Shown here in pieces: positions 23,601-34,708 of a stretch of DNA of 64,000 nucleotides. Position numbers and translations under genes: made by a program. The DNA is taken from the NCBI GenBank assembly GCA_022702545.1, contig JAHRBC010000006.1:1-64000 (forward strand), given 5' to 3'. The notes under the pieces were generated by a model. The model did not search any database and was not told the DNA's origin. It saw only the letters and a list, made by a program, of their open reading frames with translations. Source of the stretch: Phycomyces nitens (lineage: Eukaryota > Mucoromycota > Mucoromycetes > Mucorales > Phycomycetaceae). The first letter of the stretch is position 1. Each line of letters begins with the position of its first letter.

Positions 23601-24181
23601 GTCGCGAACCCCGTATTCCCGGTGATCCCTTGCGCCCATTCATGGATACATCGATTCCCAATGATCCTGCTCTTGTTTCTGATGGGGCCATTCCTTTTCT
23701 TCGTAATCTCCAACAAGCTCGCATAGATGCTGATGCTCGAGTAGCCGCCAATAGTCAACAAGACAAGGAACGATGGGACTCCATTATGAAACCGCATCAG
23801 TTCGCAATTGGTGAGCATTTGTTGCTACGACATGAGAACAAATTTGGCTTAGAGTACAACTGGATGGGACCGTACATTGTCGTTGACAAGAACTTTGAAA
23901 AGAACATATACAAGCTCACTACCATGGAGGGTGTGCCTTATACCTCCTGGGTCCATGCCGATCGCCTCAAGATTGCCAAATCCGATGATTTTCACAATAC
24001 CTGGTATCACCCAACCCCTGCCCGTGCCCAGATGCGCCGTGACCTTGTCTTGGATGCCTCTTCTGCCTTGCCGTTTTCCCTTGTGGATTCCTCTGTGGTT
24101 GATCGAGGACTATCAACAGTTTCGGGAGGGGGTGATGTCGGACATTATTTTGATGAATCCGTAAAATCTGAAGATGATTAA
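20633..24181 (+). pseudogene. pol: Pol (PR-RT-RNase H-IN), two frameshifts
   Basis: Compared with the intact copy at 58689-62189, one C is missing in the run at about 22096 and one G is added at about 22860. The reading frame is therefore split into 20633-22189, 22087-22887 and 22871-24181. The domains are all present: protease VDSGAS, RT with YLDDILIFSK, RNase H starting TDASDFGVGAV, an integrase HHCC finger (H...H...CPQC), DDE core residues in DFIGELP, TDRGANF and NGKCERLN, and a short C-terminal domain (YNWMGPYIV). A further G-run length change near 24127 lets the last frame read on into the 3' LTR. If the homopolymer changes are sequencing errors, this copy would be intact. Confidence 0.9.
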
Positions 24182-24446
24182 CCGCAGTACTTCTTTATGC
24201 GCAGTAACATCTTCCTGAGCATTAACCGCAGTACAATGTCTCTTCTTTTATGAAAATATCATATAATAACTACTGCGGATAATGCGCAGTATTAGTTAGA
24301 GAACTATATAAGATAACCAAAGTCATAATAATAAAAAGTATCTTTTATCCTCTCTTTGATTTTACGTATACTCCTGTTTCCCCAGTGGGATTGACCTTTT
24401 GGCTTTGTTATAGTAAAAGGAAGACCATCCCAGATCAGGAACGACA
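24136..24446 (+). repeat. 3' LTR of the Gypsy element
   Basis: This 311-bp LTR differs from the 5' LTR at about one position (AAAGGG against AAAAGG near the end). It is preceded by a purine-rich tract (CGGGAGGGGGTGA) that fits a polypurine tract. Confidence 0.93.
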
Positions 24447-24749
24447 TTATTTTGATGAATCCGTAAAATCTGAAGATGATTAACCGCAGTACTTCTTTAC
24501 GCGCAGTAACATCGTCCTGAGCATTAACCGCAGTACAATGTCTCTTCTTTTATTAAAATATCATATAATAGCTACTGCGGATAATGCGCAGTATTAGTTA
24601 GAAAACTATATAAGATAACCAAAGTCATAACAATAAAAAAGTATCTTTTATCCTCTCTTTGATTTTACGTATACTCCTGTTTCCCCAGTGAGATTGACCT
24701 TTTGGCTTTGTTATAGTAAAAGAAAGACCATCCCAAATCAGGAATGACA
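24447..24749 (+). repeat. Remainder of the older LTR that received the Gypsy insertion
   Basis: It continues the 13 bp at 19131-19143 (TGTTGGACATTAT) after the duplicated TTAT and ends GGAATGACA. It is about 4-5% diverged from the 19144 LTR by eye, so it is older. No matching target duplication was found around the whole older LTR. Confidence 0.85.
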
Positions 24750-24830
24750 CAGCCAATCAGGATGATAATTACACAGACTTCTCTTTTGAGAACGATGACC
24801 AACACTGGGAAAACGGTCCTGAAGTACAAT
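24750..24830 (+). repeat. Fragment of the 62502-62828-type LTR
   Basis: AGCCAATCAGGATGATAATT and the following ACACAGACTTCTCTTTTGAG match, in opposite orientation, the LTR of the element at the right edge (around 62755-62815). This is a truncated relic. The following 24831-24943 shows nothing I recognise. Confidence 0.65.
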
Positions 24831-24964
24831 GATAAGAAGTAACCTTTTAACCTATGCAAAACTGGTGATTTTGTATCTCAGAAAGTTTTTCATATTCAGG
24901 TTAAAGATAAAGCTTTATTCTATCTTATTGGCTTAGACACAATCACTGGAAAAACGGGCTTGAT

Positions 24965-26458
24965 TACCAGTGCGGAAAGATAAGTAAACAATAGTGTAAT
25001 TACCTGAATTATGATAGACTCTACATATAATTCCGCTTGAGAACAACCTGGTCTTAGCTGCTAGCAGTATGTCGTGATAATTGCTAGCATAATTATTGAA
25101 AGAGGTGCTGCAGCTGAGGTCCAGTAGCACTTTCGGCGGGTATATCTAATTAGGTTATGGGGGGATTAAGCATTTAAATGTGCGGTTCCGTTTTGAAAGA
25201 ATCTATTTTGAGAGAATAACACTGTAGTATTTTACATCTTTACTACACTTTTTTCATCCTCATAGTGTAGTATTTAATCTTCTTTATTCTTTTTGACCAA
25301 TAATATATCACCCATTATTTGATTTCCCATTTATAATTGATTGGTAATGTTTTACGTTTTTATTTTTATTAGAAAGAATAGAATGTTTCTAGGTTTAGGG
25401 TCTACTATTACGCCTATTCCTATGGCCTAGCCGTTTCTACCCGGTTGCCTGCTGCTATTTGGATGGAATATTTTTCTACATAAAAAATACCTGCAAAAAT
25501 ATGAATATCCAGTGATTTTTTGGGCTGCGGGAGTGTTCTGTAAAAGATAAAAGAAGTGTTAATGATATGGGGTACAAAGAGAAAATTTTTGTGTGTCAAA
25601 AGATACTTACATTGCAAGAGATGGGCAAGAGTGCGCAAAGGGGACTTGAATTGTAAGGCTGGATGGGCTGTGTGGCGGGTTTTACTATAAAAAAGAGAAT
25701 AAAAATTAATATGGGTGAACAGAGTGATGATATATTTAATTTACATACCAGGAGCCAAATGGGTTATCAAAGTAGAGGGAATGGTGTGCAAAGGAAGCCC
25801 AAGTGAGTCTATAAAACACATAATAATAATTATTAATAAATAGTCTGAATAATATTTTAGATAAGTAAAAAGAGATTTATAAAGAATATTACCTTTATGA
25901 TTACAATCGCGAATGATGGAGGAGGCCGATGGCGTGAATAGAAAGGGCAGTCTACAATGGAATAGAGTCAGAGAGGGAACAAGTATGATTGAAAGAAAAA
26001 AATTTACCTGGTGCCGATGGTATCCTTACATAAGTTGTTTGGCCAATCTAAGAGAGAAAGTGAAAATAATTTTTATCATGATGATGGTACCAGTGAATGC
26101 GGCCAGTGAGTATTTGTCTAGATGGCCATTGTGGAAAGGATGAGTTGGAATGGGAGCGCACATCTATGAAAAGAGATTAATTTGTGTGTATAAAGAGGTA
26201 TAAAAAATGTCTTACCAGAGAAAGGCACCGATATCAAAAAAGCAAACAAAAGGAAAAATAAAGGGAACCAAAGAAAAAGGAGAGAGTCTGAAATTTTTTC
26301 ACCTTTGAAGCATGCTGCGGAAAGCATGATGGATTGAGCCCAAAAACAATATCAAGGCCGATTTGCATCTCAGTGCTTCAAGACAATAGAGGAACATCTT
26401 TATAGTCATTCAAAATGCCTATATATAATGGCCTTTTTGATATTCAACCTCTCTTACC

Positions 26459-26489
<31 letters not shown>

Positions 26490-26601
26490 TTACTTACTCA
26501 CTCACCCAAACAGTTTTTGTACGTATATTATATTTATTTTTATTTCAATTGAACAAAAACTAATAATTATAATCGAAATATACTTTATCATATTCTAGAA
26601 A
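24965..26601. other. Gene-free left interior of the truncated CACTG element
   Basis: AT-rich sequence with only short, unsupported reading frames. At 25215-25275 there is a loose inverted arrangement of CACTGTAGTATTTTACATC and CATAGTGTAGTATTTAATC. A (CA)14 microsatellite lies at 26462-26489, about 110 bp upstream of the gene start, in the likely promoter. I see no supported gene. Confidence 0.55.
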
Positions 26602-27767
26602 ATGGTTAACCAAAGAAGAACAATTGCTCCTCGTCCCACTCCTGCTGGTCCTACTTCTGTTCCTGTTCCTGACATGGAACAGATTATGGCAAAGCTTTCC
26701 GAGATGGAAGGCAAAATGACAAACGTCGAAGTGCAAGTGGGGTCTGTAAAGGCTCAACTCAACGTTGTTGTGGCTGGTAATGCTTCAGCCATTAGAGCAA
26801 TTGGTGCATTGGGTAGTGCCCATAACACTGCTCTTGTCAACTCTCCTGCCATTCTTGTTGCACCTGTTGCTCTTCTACCAGTTGTGCCAACCAAGCAGAC
26901 AAACAATGATGTCTATGTAAGTAGCAAATTATATAGTATGTTATCAATTCATTATCTCATATACTGTGTCAGACGGCAATTCGCAAATATATGTGGAAGC
27001 CAAAGTTTTCGTCGAGAATAACTGCAGAGATCTTGGCAAACAATAACAAGCCAAGGTGGAATACAGACGTTCCTTTCAACCAAAGTCCAAACAAGGAGTT
27101 AGTTGTTAGGATTCTCAACTACTTGGAGCCCAAGTTTGAGAGCAAGGGAATGAGGAGAAGTGACTTGCACAAGAATCTTCACACCAACTTCAGGAGCCAA
27201 AGTTCCAAAGACAAGAAGTCTTCTTCGGCAAAAGCTGCCGTGAACACTCGTTCAAGAAGGGCAAACCGTGCAGGCGAGGTAAGATATACTTTAAATAACT
27301 AATAAATATTTAATATCAAAGAAGCAGTATTAACTGAGAATTTTAGAGCCATTCTCGGCGCTTGAATGCCTACCTTGACAATGAGGACGCAATCAATGAG
27401 ATGATGGGCAAAGATTGTGCCAACATAATCATAAGGGAGGCAATGTCCGAGGGTGAATCTGATGTAGAGACATCTGAAAGTGGCACCAAACGTGTCATCC
27501 GTACTGTTCGCCCAGGATGGAGAAGTGATGAGGTAAATAATAATAAGACAATAACTGGGTTACGTGTCTGAATTGTTATATAAAATATTAATACTTGTAT
27601 TTCAGTTTAATAGACTCATCACTATTGTTGACTCTCATGTCCTTGATGGAATGGGTTTGCATTCCCATCAATTCTTGCCTCGGGTTTTTAAGAGTGTGTC
27701 AAACTCAGCGGCCCCAAATGACGTGGTTTCCCGCCTCCCACAGTGGGCTTTTAGAAACGATGTATAA
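26602..27767 (+). CDS. CACTA accessory protein, coiled coil, 322 aa, four exons
   Basis: The exons are 26602-26916, 26973-27278, 27347-27532 and 27606-27767. All introns are phase 0 and the reading frame is complete. The N-terminus is Pro/Thr-rich, followed by a probable coiled coil (MEQIMAKLSEMEGKM). Exon 2 is 306 nt, exactly as in the gene at 8668-9907, with matching pattern residues (aromatic-N-x-S-x-N ... YL ... NF) and a basic end (RSRRANR). Exon 3 ends VRPGWRSDE. The protein is divergent from its relative but the architecture is conserved, pointing to a maintained element function, probably DNA binding. Since the element has lost its right end, this copy can no longer be mobilised in the normal way. 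Confidence 0.82.
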
Positions 27768-27895
27768 ATAAAGTTGTTGTTTATATTTTCTCACCCACTT
27801 CCCCAAGAACGTAATACCGTCAATATATATAAAGTATATTTTTGGTGCCTTAATTTTGGTTATCTTTAAAAGAAGAAGATATTTTTTATTTTATA

Positions 27896-28362
27896 TTAGG
27901 CACAGATTTTTTTTGGAAGAGGGATGACAAGCATCATTCTCTTATTAGTTCGAGTGATGTGCTCTCCAATGGCAACTTCTAACAAAATCCTGTGTACTGG
28001 CAAGATGCTGTTATGATCAGGCATGGAATATTCATTTTTGCAAACCTCAACACCTTCATCCTCACGCGATCTGTTAGAGGTTGTTGCAAACCATCTAACA
28101 AATGCAAATACATGTTGATTTTCATGAACCATGCGAGTCCAGTGGTTGGTACTAGTTGATGGCGGCGTGAACTTATGAATAAAGAGATATTGGATCTGGC
28201 CGGTATATGCGTTTACTGTCTGATCATTACTACCAACATATAACGCCTGTATATAGGATCTATGGTTGCCTAATCCATTTGCTCCACGGTAGACTTGGCC
28301 AAGTAGATCGATTGACTTCAACTTCGTTATTTGATCGTCTACAAATGAGAACCGAGAAGAAG
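27896..28362 (-). pseudogene. C-terminal remnant of a Tnp2-like transposase
   Basis: About 155 codons are homologous to the last part of the 941-aa transposase: LLGQVYRGANG, AYTGQIQYLF, SILPVHRILLEVAIGEH and a basic end. The upstream, N-terminal coding part is missing because the element ends at 28362. Identity to the relative is moderate, so this belonged to a different subfamily. Confidence 0.85.
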
Positions 28363-29801
28363 CACTACAGCGGAAAAAACGGTAGTAAAGACTCTGTATA
28401 AGGCGATTTTGGTAGCTGTTACCGTTTTTTTAGTGCGAAAAAAAAGGGTAGTTATGAGGCAGGAATAGGCACAGCTACCATTTTTTTATCCAACCAAAAT
28501 CGTTTCTTTATATACTATAGCTTCTCTTTTATATTACTTTATACACTAGCACCCATTCTTTTTTTACTGCCATTTATTTGAAATAATGGTTTATTTTTTA
28601 TTATAATTTTGATTTATTTCAAATAATATTAAAATATATATAATAATAATATTGAAACATACCAAAAGCAAATACTATTTAATATTATAAAACGTATATG
28701 GTACAAACCTTTTACTCAAGCTATATACGATGCCAACAACATGTTGTTATGACTTGGATAGCCTTTGGTCTTCATCGATTGCTATAAAAATATTGTGGTC
28801 AGAGAATGAAGCAATCAAATAAACCGAGCATATTGTTTTGGATGGCATACCAGTATATATTGTGCTTGTTAATCGGCGTGCCAAGCATCTCTTGAATTAA
28901 TGTCACTATATGAAGCATACAGATGTAAATACTAGATACGGTAGAAGGAGAATAGAGAATGTGCAATATGATTAATTAAAGAGTGTACACATATTATAAT
29001 ATTCTTACCATAAAAAAGATATTGCTGTAAAGTCAACTCATAAGATTTAAAACTTATTCAAATATAATGGTAGTTGGGAGAATAAGTACATCATTAAGAA
29101 AACAATATGTATATTCTACAGAGATTCCCAGGTGGGGAGGTGGGGAACGACAAACTTTGGCGTAATATAGCTATAAAAAATTTTCACCTTTTTTTAGTGC
29201 GTGAAAAATTATGAGATGAGTGTTTCATTCCTTGATTAAAGATAGCAGAGCTGAAGATGTGGTATACAAGATTCCAATTGGATGTTTATGTCATTGACAA
29301 CCTTACATAAGGGAGGGTCATTTAGTTTTACTTCAAAGAAGTAGAGCAAAGCAAAGAAAAGAAATATAAACTAACCTCGGCGTAATACAGCTCTATAAAA
29401 AAATTTCATTTTTTTTTGGTGTTTGAAAACGGGCGAGATGTGTGTTTCATTCCTAGATTAAAAACAACAGAGCTGAAGATGTGGTATACAAAATGCCAAT
29501 CGGGCATTTATTAAGGTGGCAATCTTACATGATGGAGAGTTATTTGATTTTATTTCAAAGGAGAGGTCCAAAGCAATGATAAAACAGGTAAAGGAAAAGA
29601 GGAAAAGAAAAAGTGCGCTAAAACATATACTAAAAATATGAGAGAACCAATAAGAGCAGCCTAAAGAATATTAAAGCCCTAGTCTGTTTCTCTTTGATGA
29701 AGGCTCATTGCTTATTCCTAGTGGTGTAAACCTATATCAAATAGTAGAAATATTATATTAATATTATATTGAGAATAGATGAGCAACAAAGAAGCTCTAA
29801 C
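28363..29801. other. Gene-free left arm of the large CACTA element
   Basis: It contains the terminal inverted repeat, subterminal CGGTAG motifs, and blocks collinear with 6620-7079 and 13640-14605. The left end lacks about 55 bp of the hairpin region seen at 6575-6630, apparently by deletion between two AAACGGTAG repeats. No gene is seen. Confidence 0.65.
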
Positions 29802-30706
29802 TTACAGTACATCTGTCATGATTGGTGAATCAGCCTTGTCATCAGTTTGAAACACCTCATCTTCCGAAAGAAAAGAACTGCTTGCTCTTTCCTGCTATAA
29901 CATAATAAAAATATTATATTAATTATAATGCATGTTCAAATGTTTGCTAATTAATAAACTTGCCTGGCTGTTCTCTGCCATTTTTCTCTTACAAGTCTGG
30001 TTTGCACTCTTAAAGGTGTCTCGGAGAAGATTCTTGGCACACCACATTCTTTTGCACTTGTAAATGTGGAGGCCAATTTGTCTTGCCCGTCTTTCGAGTA
30101 GCAACATGTAGTATTCCTGCTGGCTCCCAGGAATACTTTTCCATGTCTTGGTAGTTACAGGAAAGTCCTTGTCAATCAGATCGCTTTTGATGGAGCGAGC
30201 CAGTGACTTGAGCTGTAGGCGCTTTGTTGTTACCACATATTCTGGCATAGGGAAGAATTGGGGTAAAATTTGTCCTTCTGGGATCTCTTTGCACTGTGCT
30301 TCCCAGTCTTGACGATGGAGCATTTGAAGAAGCATGTTGTATTGCTTGGTATCATCCTTCCCTTTGAACTCCCCACTTGTATCGATCAGTCGTTTTCCAT
30401 GCAGGTCAGGATATTCAGTCAATTGAGCCCTTTTTACAGACTCGGTTACCCGTTCAAGAGCTAGCAAAAAAAAGCATATATATATAAATATTAATAAAAC
30501 GATTGTATATAATTAAGAAATAAATAAATCTTACCACTTTGCTCCACAATACTCTGTTGCATTGTGTTTAGTTCTTCATCATTGATCATTGGAGCAAATT
30601 GTTTGCTAAACTGATCTTGAAGAGTACGCAGCATTTGCTTTATTTCAGCAACATCGCGCTCAACTTTTCTGACCGAGTTGATGAGTGTAGTGTTCATATC
30701 AGACAT
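29802..30706 (-). CDS. CACTA accessory protein, coiled coil, 253 aa, GC-AG intron
   Basis: The exons on minus are 30706-30535, 30460-29964 and 29894-29802, giving an open 253-codon frame. Intron 1 has a GTAAGA donor. Intron 2 has the non-canonical donor CAG|GCAAGT with a TATAG acceptor, and the same GC donor is preserved in the fragments at 14765 and 32468. Residues 5-35 form a coiled coil (SVRKVERDVAEIKQMLRTLQ). The middle is charged, with a Lys/Cys-rich stretch (YKCKRMWCAKN), and the tail is acidic. It is not clearly related in sequence to the 350-aa protein of the other lineage, but has a similar size and layout. A role as binding partner for the subterminal hairpins is inference. Confidence 0.8.
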
Positions 30707-31344
30707 ATTTTGACGATGAATTTGTAAGAGGATAATAAATATTGTACCTTATGTCATGCTCGCACATTTATATATCTACTTAAATTTATTATTATTTTGG
30801 TGTCTTGGAAAATATGATATAATATTATGACTTACAAGACATGGCTAGGATTACCAAGGCACCTGTCATGACAGTGATAGATTGTCTTATCCAAATTAAG
30901 GCTGTCAATAAAAATGACGTTTGTGCCTAATTTGCACTACGGCGGAAGGACCGGTAGCTGTGCCGAAAACGGTAGCATAACTACCATTTTTTATGATTTT
31001 TGAGCACTTTATCTCCGCAGATTGTGGTTGAAAGGTAATGTCATCGATGCCGATTCATAAAAGTCGCATGGAATGTCTTTTCATCAGGCAATGAGGTAGT
31101 TGTAGTACCATAGAAAGGGCTCGTAAGTTTTTAGGCAACGTTATTTATTGAAATGAGCATTTTATTTGGTGTTAACGATGTTGCGCATTTTTGAGAAAAA
31201 TAATTTTTCGCCTGTGTGAACAAAACGGTAGTTATGCTACCGTTTTTTTGAAACCGAATTTTTATTTTTGACATTATTAGCCATTTTATTTTATTTTATT
31301 TGGTATTGATATTTATAAGGAAAGAAAAAAGAAAAAGAAAATTT

Positions 31345-32222
31345 TTATAAAGTGGCAAGGTTCCCCATAGTCACACGCAGATTGTCATTAAACACGTAAT
31401 ATGGTGCAATGATAAAGAACTGATTACTACTCGGAGGGTACTGGATGAGCCCAACTTGATGCTGAATGTCATCCACATTAACAGCATATTTTGGCTGGGT
31501 TGTTTGTCCAGTTGAGCTGTGTGACCGCCGTATTACGATTGGCACAGATGAGTCATGGGCTGCTGTACCATGCTCTTTCATCACTTCAACGAATGCCAGA
31601 AAGTGCAGTGTGCCATCAACCTCTTTATGCTCAAAATAAAATTCCACGGTGCCAACAAACCAGCTTTGAATAGTTATATTGCAACGGCTAGATAAAAATA
31701 TAAAAAATGCGAGTGATCTCTATTTTGTATTTTGACTAATACCAATACTCACTTTCTGTATGGACAGGTGAACATCACATGATGATTGCCACGTCTGGTC
31801 TCGTTTTTTATTCTTCGGTACATACATGAAGAATGTACGGTTGAATTTTTCCAAAGACGAGAAGCAACAACAATCGTCGGGTCATCAAGTTCAATACTGT
31901 CCATACCACTGTTTCGCACATAGTACTTTGCCAAAGTATTCTTGACAACAGGGCTGCTGACACCTTCCAAGTCATCATCATTCAAGCTGGCATGTCAGTT
32001 GAATGGCTCCCATAGCTGGGCAGCACTTACACCATCTGGAAGATCTAAGAAACTTGCTTCATTATATGTGGACTGCTGACTTGTACTAGGATAATTCTGA
32101 GAGCTGTTTGCTGAACTGACAAAGCTATGAACAGCAAAGCGCTCAACAAGCAAACTGGCATTTCTACCGCCCTTCAAGTTTGACGTGATAAGCTTGGAGT
32201 ATACTCTAATTACTTTTTCCAT
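31345..32222 (-). pseudogene. C-terminal fragment of a B-type CACTA transposase
   Basis: This is the counterpart of 15004-15881, nearly identical, with the same in-frame TGA (minus strand 31997-31995) after LWEPF and the same retained intron. Blocks are 32222-31995, 31985-31749 and 31647-31345. Confidence 0.85.
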
Positions 32223-32348
32223 GGGTAGGTAAGAGATTATTTGACTAATAATAGCAACAGCAGCAAAGACACTTCTTGGTCAATGATGACAAAATCAACG
32301 TACCTGTCATCAATGATTGTGGCCAGTGAGGCACGGCTAGGACAATAG

Positions 32349-32620
32349 CACTCCACATTTACAAGTGCAAAAGAATGTGGTGTGCCAAGAATCTTCTTCA
32401 AGACACCTTTAAGAGTGCAAACCAGACTTGTAAGAGAAAAATAGCAGAGAACAGCCAGGCAAGTTTATTAATTAACAAACATTTGAATATACATTATAAT
32501 TAATACAATATTTTTATTATGTTATAGCAGGAAAGAGCAAGCAGTTCTTTTCTTTCGGAAGATGAGGTATTTCAAACGGATGACGAGGCTGAATCCCCAA
32601 TCATGACAGATGTACTATAA
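32349..32620 (+). pseudogene. 3' fragment of the coiled-coil accessory gene
   Basis: This is the counterpart of 14606-14882. It includes the last exon (ending GATGTACTATAA at 32620) and the GC-AG intron starting at about 32461. It is truncated upstream at the shared deletion junction. The following 32621-34269 is non-coding left-arm sequence with a duplicated block and the CGGTAG hairpins. Confidence 0.8.
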
Positions 32621-34708
32621 GTTAGAGCTTTTTGTTGCTCATCTATTCTCAATTTAATATTAATATAATATTTCTACTGTTTGATATAGGTTTACACCAC
32701 TAGGAATGAGCAATGAGCCTTCATCTAAGAGAAACAGACTAAGTCTTTAATATTCTTTAGGCTGCTCTTATTGGTTCTCTCATATTTTTAGTATATGTTT
32801 TAGCACACTTTTTCTTTTCCTCTTTTCCTTTAGCTGTTTTATCTTTGCTTTGGTCCTCTCCTTTGAAATAAAATCGAATAACTCTCCATCACATAAGATT
32901 GCCACCTTAATAAATGCCCGATTGGCATCTTGTATACCACATCTTCAGCTCTGTTGTTTTTAATCTAGGAATGAAACACACATCTCGCCCTTTTTCAAGC
33001 ACCAAAAAAAATGAAATTTTTTTATAGCTGTATTACGCCGAGGTTAGTTTATATTTCTTTTCTTTTCTTTGCTCTACTTTTTTGAAATAAAACTAAATGA
33101 CCCTCCCTTATGTAAGGTTGTCAATTACATAAACATCCGATTGGAATCTTGTATACCACATCTTCAGCTCTGCTATCTTTAATCAAGGAATGAAACACTC
33201 ATCTCATAATTTTTCAGACACTAAAAAAGGTGAAAATTTTTTACAGCTATATTACACTAAAGTTTGTCGTTCCCCACCTCCCCACCTGGGAATCTCTGTA
33301 GAATATGCATATTGTTTTCTTAATGATGTACTCATTCTGCCAACTACCATTATATTCGAATTAGTTTTAAATCTTATGAGCTGACTTTACAGCAATATAT
33401 TTTCTATGGTAAGAATATTATAATATGTTTACACTCTTTAATTAATCATATTGCACATTCTCTATTCTCCTTCTACTGCATCTAGTATTTACATCTGTAC
33501 GTTTCATATAGTGGCATTAATTCAAGAGATGCTTGGTATACCGATTAACAAGCACAATATATACTGGTATGCTATCCAAAACAATATGCTTGGTTTATTT
33601 GATCGCTTCATTCTCTGACCACAATATCTTTATAGCAATTGATGAAGACCAAAGGCCTTCCAAGTCATGACAGTGATTCACAACAAGATGCTCGGCACGC
33701 TGATTAACAAGCACAATATATACTGGTATGCTACCCAAAACAATATATTCGGTTTATTTGATTGCTTCATTCTCTGACCACAATATTTTTATAGCAATCG
33801 ATGAAGACCAAAGGCCATCCAAGTCATAACAACATGTTGTTGGCATCGTGTATAGATTGAGTAAAAGGTTTGTACCATATACGTTTTATAATATTAAATA
33901 GTATTTGCTTTTGGTATGTTTCTATATTATTATTATATATATTTTAATATTATTTGAAATAAATCGAAATTATAATAAAAAATAAACCATTATTTCAAAT
34001 AAATGGCAGTAAAAAAAGAATGGGTGCTAGTATATAAAGTAATATAAAAGAGAGGCTATAGTATATAAAGAAACGATTTTGGTTGGATAAAAAAACGGTA
34101 GCTGTGCCTATTCCTGCCTCATAACTACCCTTTTTTTTCGCACTAAAAAAACGGTAACAGCTACCGAAATCGCCTTATACAGAGTCTTTACTACCGTTTT
34201 TTTTGGTGGGAAAAAACGGTAGTAATGCTACCAAAACGGTAGTTAGCTACCGTTTTTTCCGCCGTAGTGTTGGTAAATGATCAGATTCTAATGACGTTTA
34301 AACTTCATATAAGGAATGTCTACGATATCTTACCATTAAAAATCTGGAGTGCCATTGTCCTAGCCGTGCCACACTAGCCACACTCATTGATGACAGGTAC
34401 GTTGATTTTGTAGTCATTGACCAAGAAATGTCTTTGCTGCTATTTCTATTACTAGTCAAATAATCTCTTACCTAGTATCGTCATTATTAAACAATAATTG
34501 TTTTAACCATTGAATGAGAAATATTTCTATTGTAATCGTCATTATTATCATTACCAGGAGAATTGAAAAAAAAAACAAGACAACTGTTTAGTGTAAAGTT
34601 CTATGAGTATAAAGGTGTTCTTCATACCTGATTATTGGAATCCAATTCTTCTCGTATTTTTATACTTCAAACCATTACCCAACCCACCAATTTACTCTTA
34701 TTATCAAC

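Larger units (their letters stand above)
19144..24446 (+). mobile_element. Ty3/Gypsy element with broken pol, TSD TTAT
   Basis: The two 311-bp LTRs (19144-19454 and 24136-24446) are nearly identical, and the element is flanked by TTAT at 19140-19143 and 24447-24450. It inserted 13 bp inside an older LTR of the same family (19131-19143 continuing at 24451-24749). Its gag is intact, while pol has two single-base homopolymer differences from the copy at 57200-62500. It is otherwise almost identical to that copy, so one or both moved recently. Confidence 0.95.
24944..28362. mobile_element. Left part of a second CACTG-ended CACTA element
   Basis: The left end CACTGGAAAAACGGGCTTGA at 24944 resembles both termini of the 7080-13639 element. 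The coiled-coil gene starts 1.66 kb inside (1.59 kb in that element), followed by the C-terminal end of a minus-strand transposase. The element is cut at 28362, where the CACTACAGCGG terminus of another CACTA element begins. The rest of the transposase and the right terminus are not found elsewhere in the window. Confidence 0.82.
30935..34269 (-). mobile_element. 3.3-kb non-autonomous CACTA derivative, TSD TTG
   Basis: It begins CACTACGGCGGAAGG and ends with the inverted TTCCGCCGTAGTG, flanked by TTG at 30932-30934 and TTG at 34270-34272. In reverse complement it is collinear with the outer element at 6554-16352 minus its insert. It is a deletion derivative of the host element type: left arm, 3' end of the coiled-coil gene, direct join to the last transposase exons, right arm. 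It has landed in the intergenic region between the two divergent genes of its parent type. Confidence 0.93.
30707..34708. promoter_or_regulatory. Shared divergent promoter region of the large CACTA element, split by the nested copy
   Basis: Without the 30935-34269 insertion, about 660 bp separate the divergent start codons at 30706 (minus) and 34709 (plus). The part at 34330-34475 resembles 14860-15000, which shows where the deletion derivative was joined. No specific factor site can be named. The insertion pushes the two starts 4 kb apart. Confidence 0.5.

Noticed and set aside
24449..24835. Possible third complete Gypsy element after the 19144 copy
   Set aside because: Only the interrupted older LTR and a short fragment of another LTR are present; no internal sequence follows.
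25215..25275. CACTGTAG...CTACAC stretch as another CACTA terminus
   Set aside because: There is no matching partner end and no target duplication, and a better terminus for this element exists at 24944.
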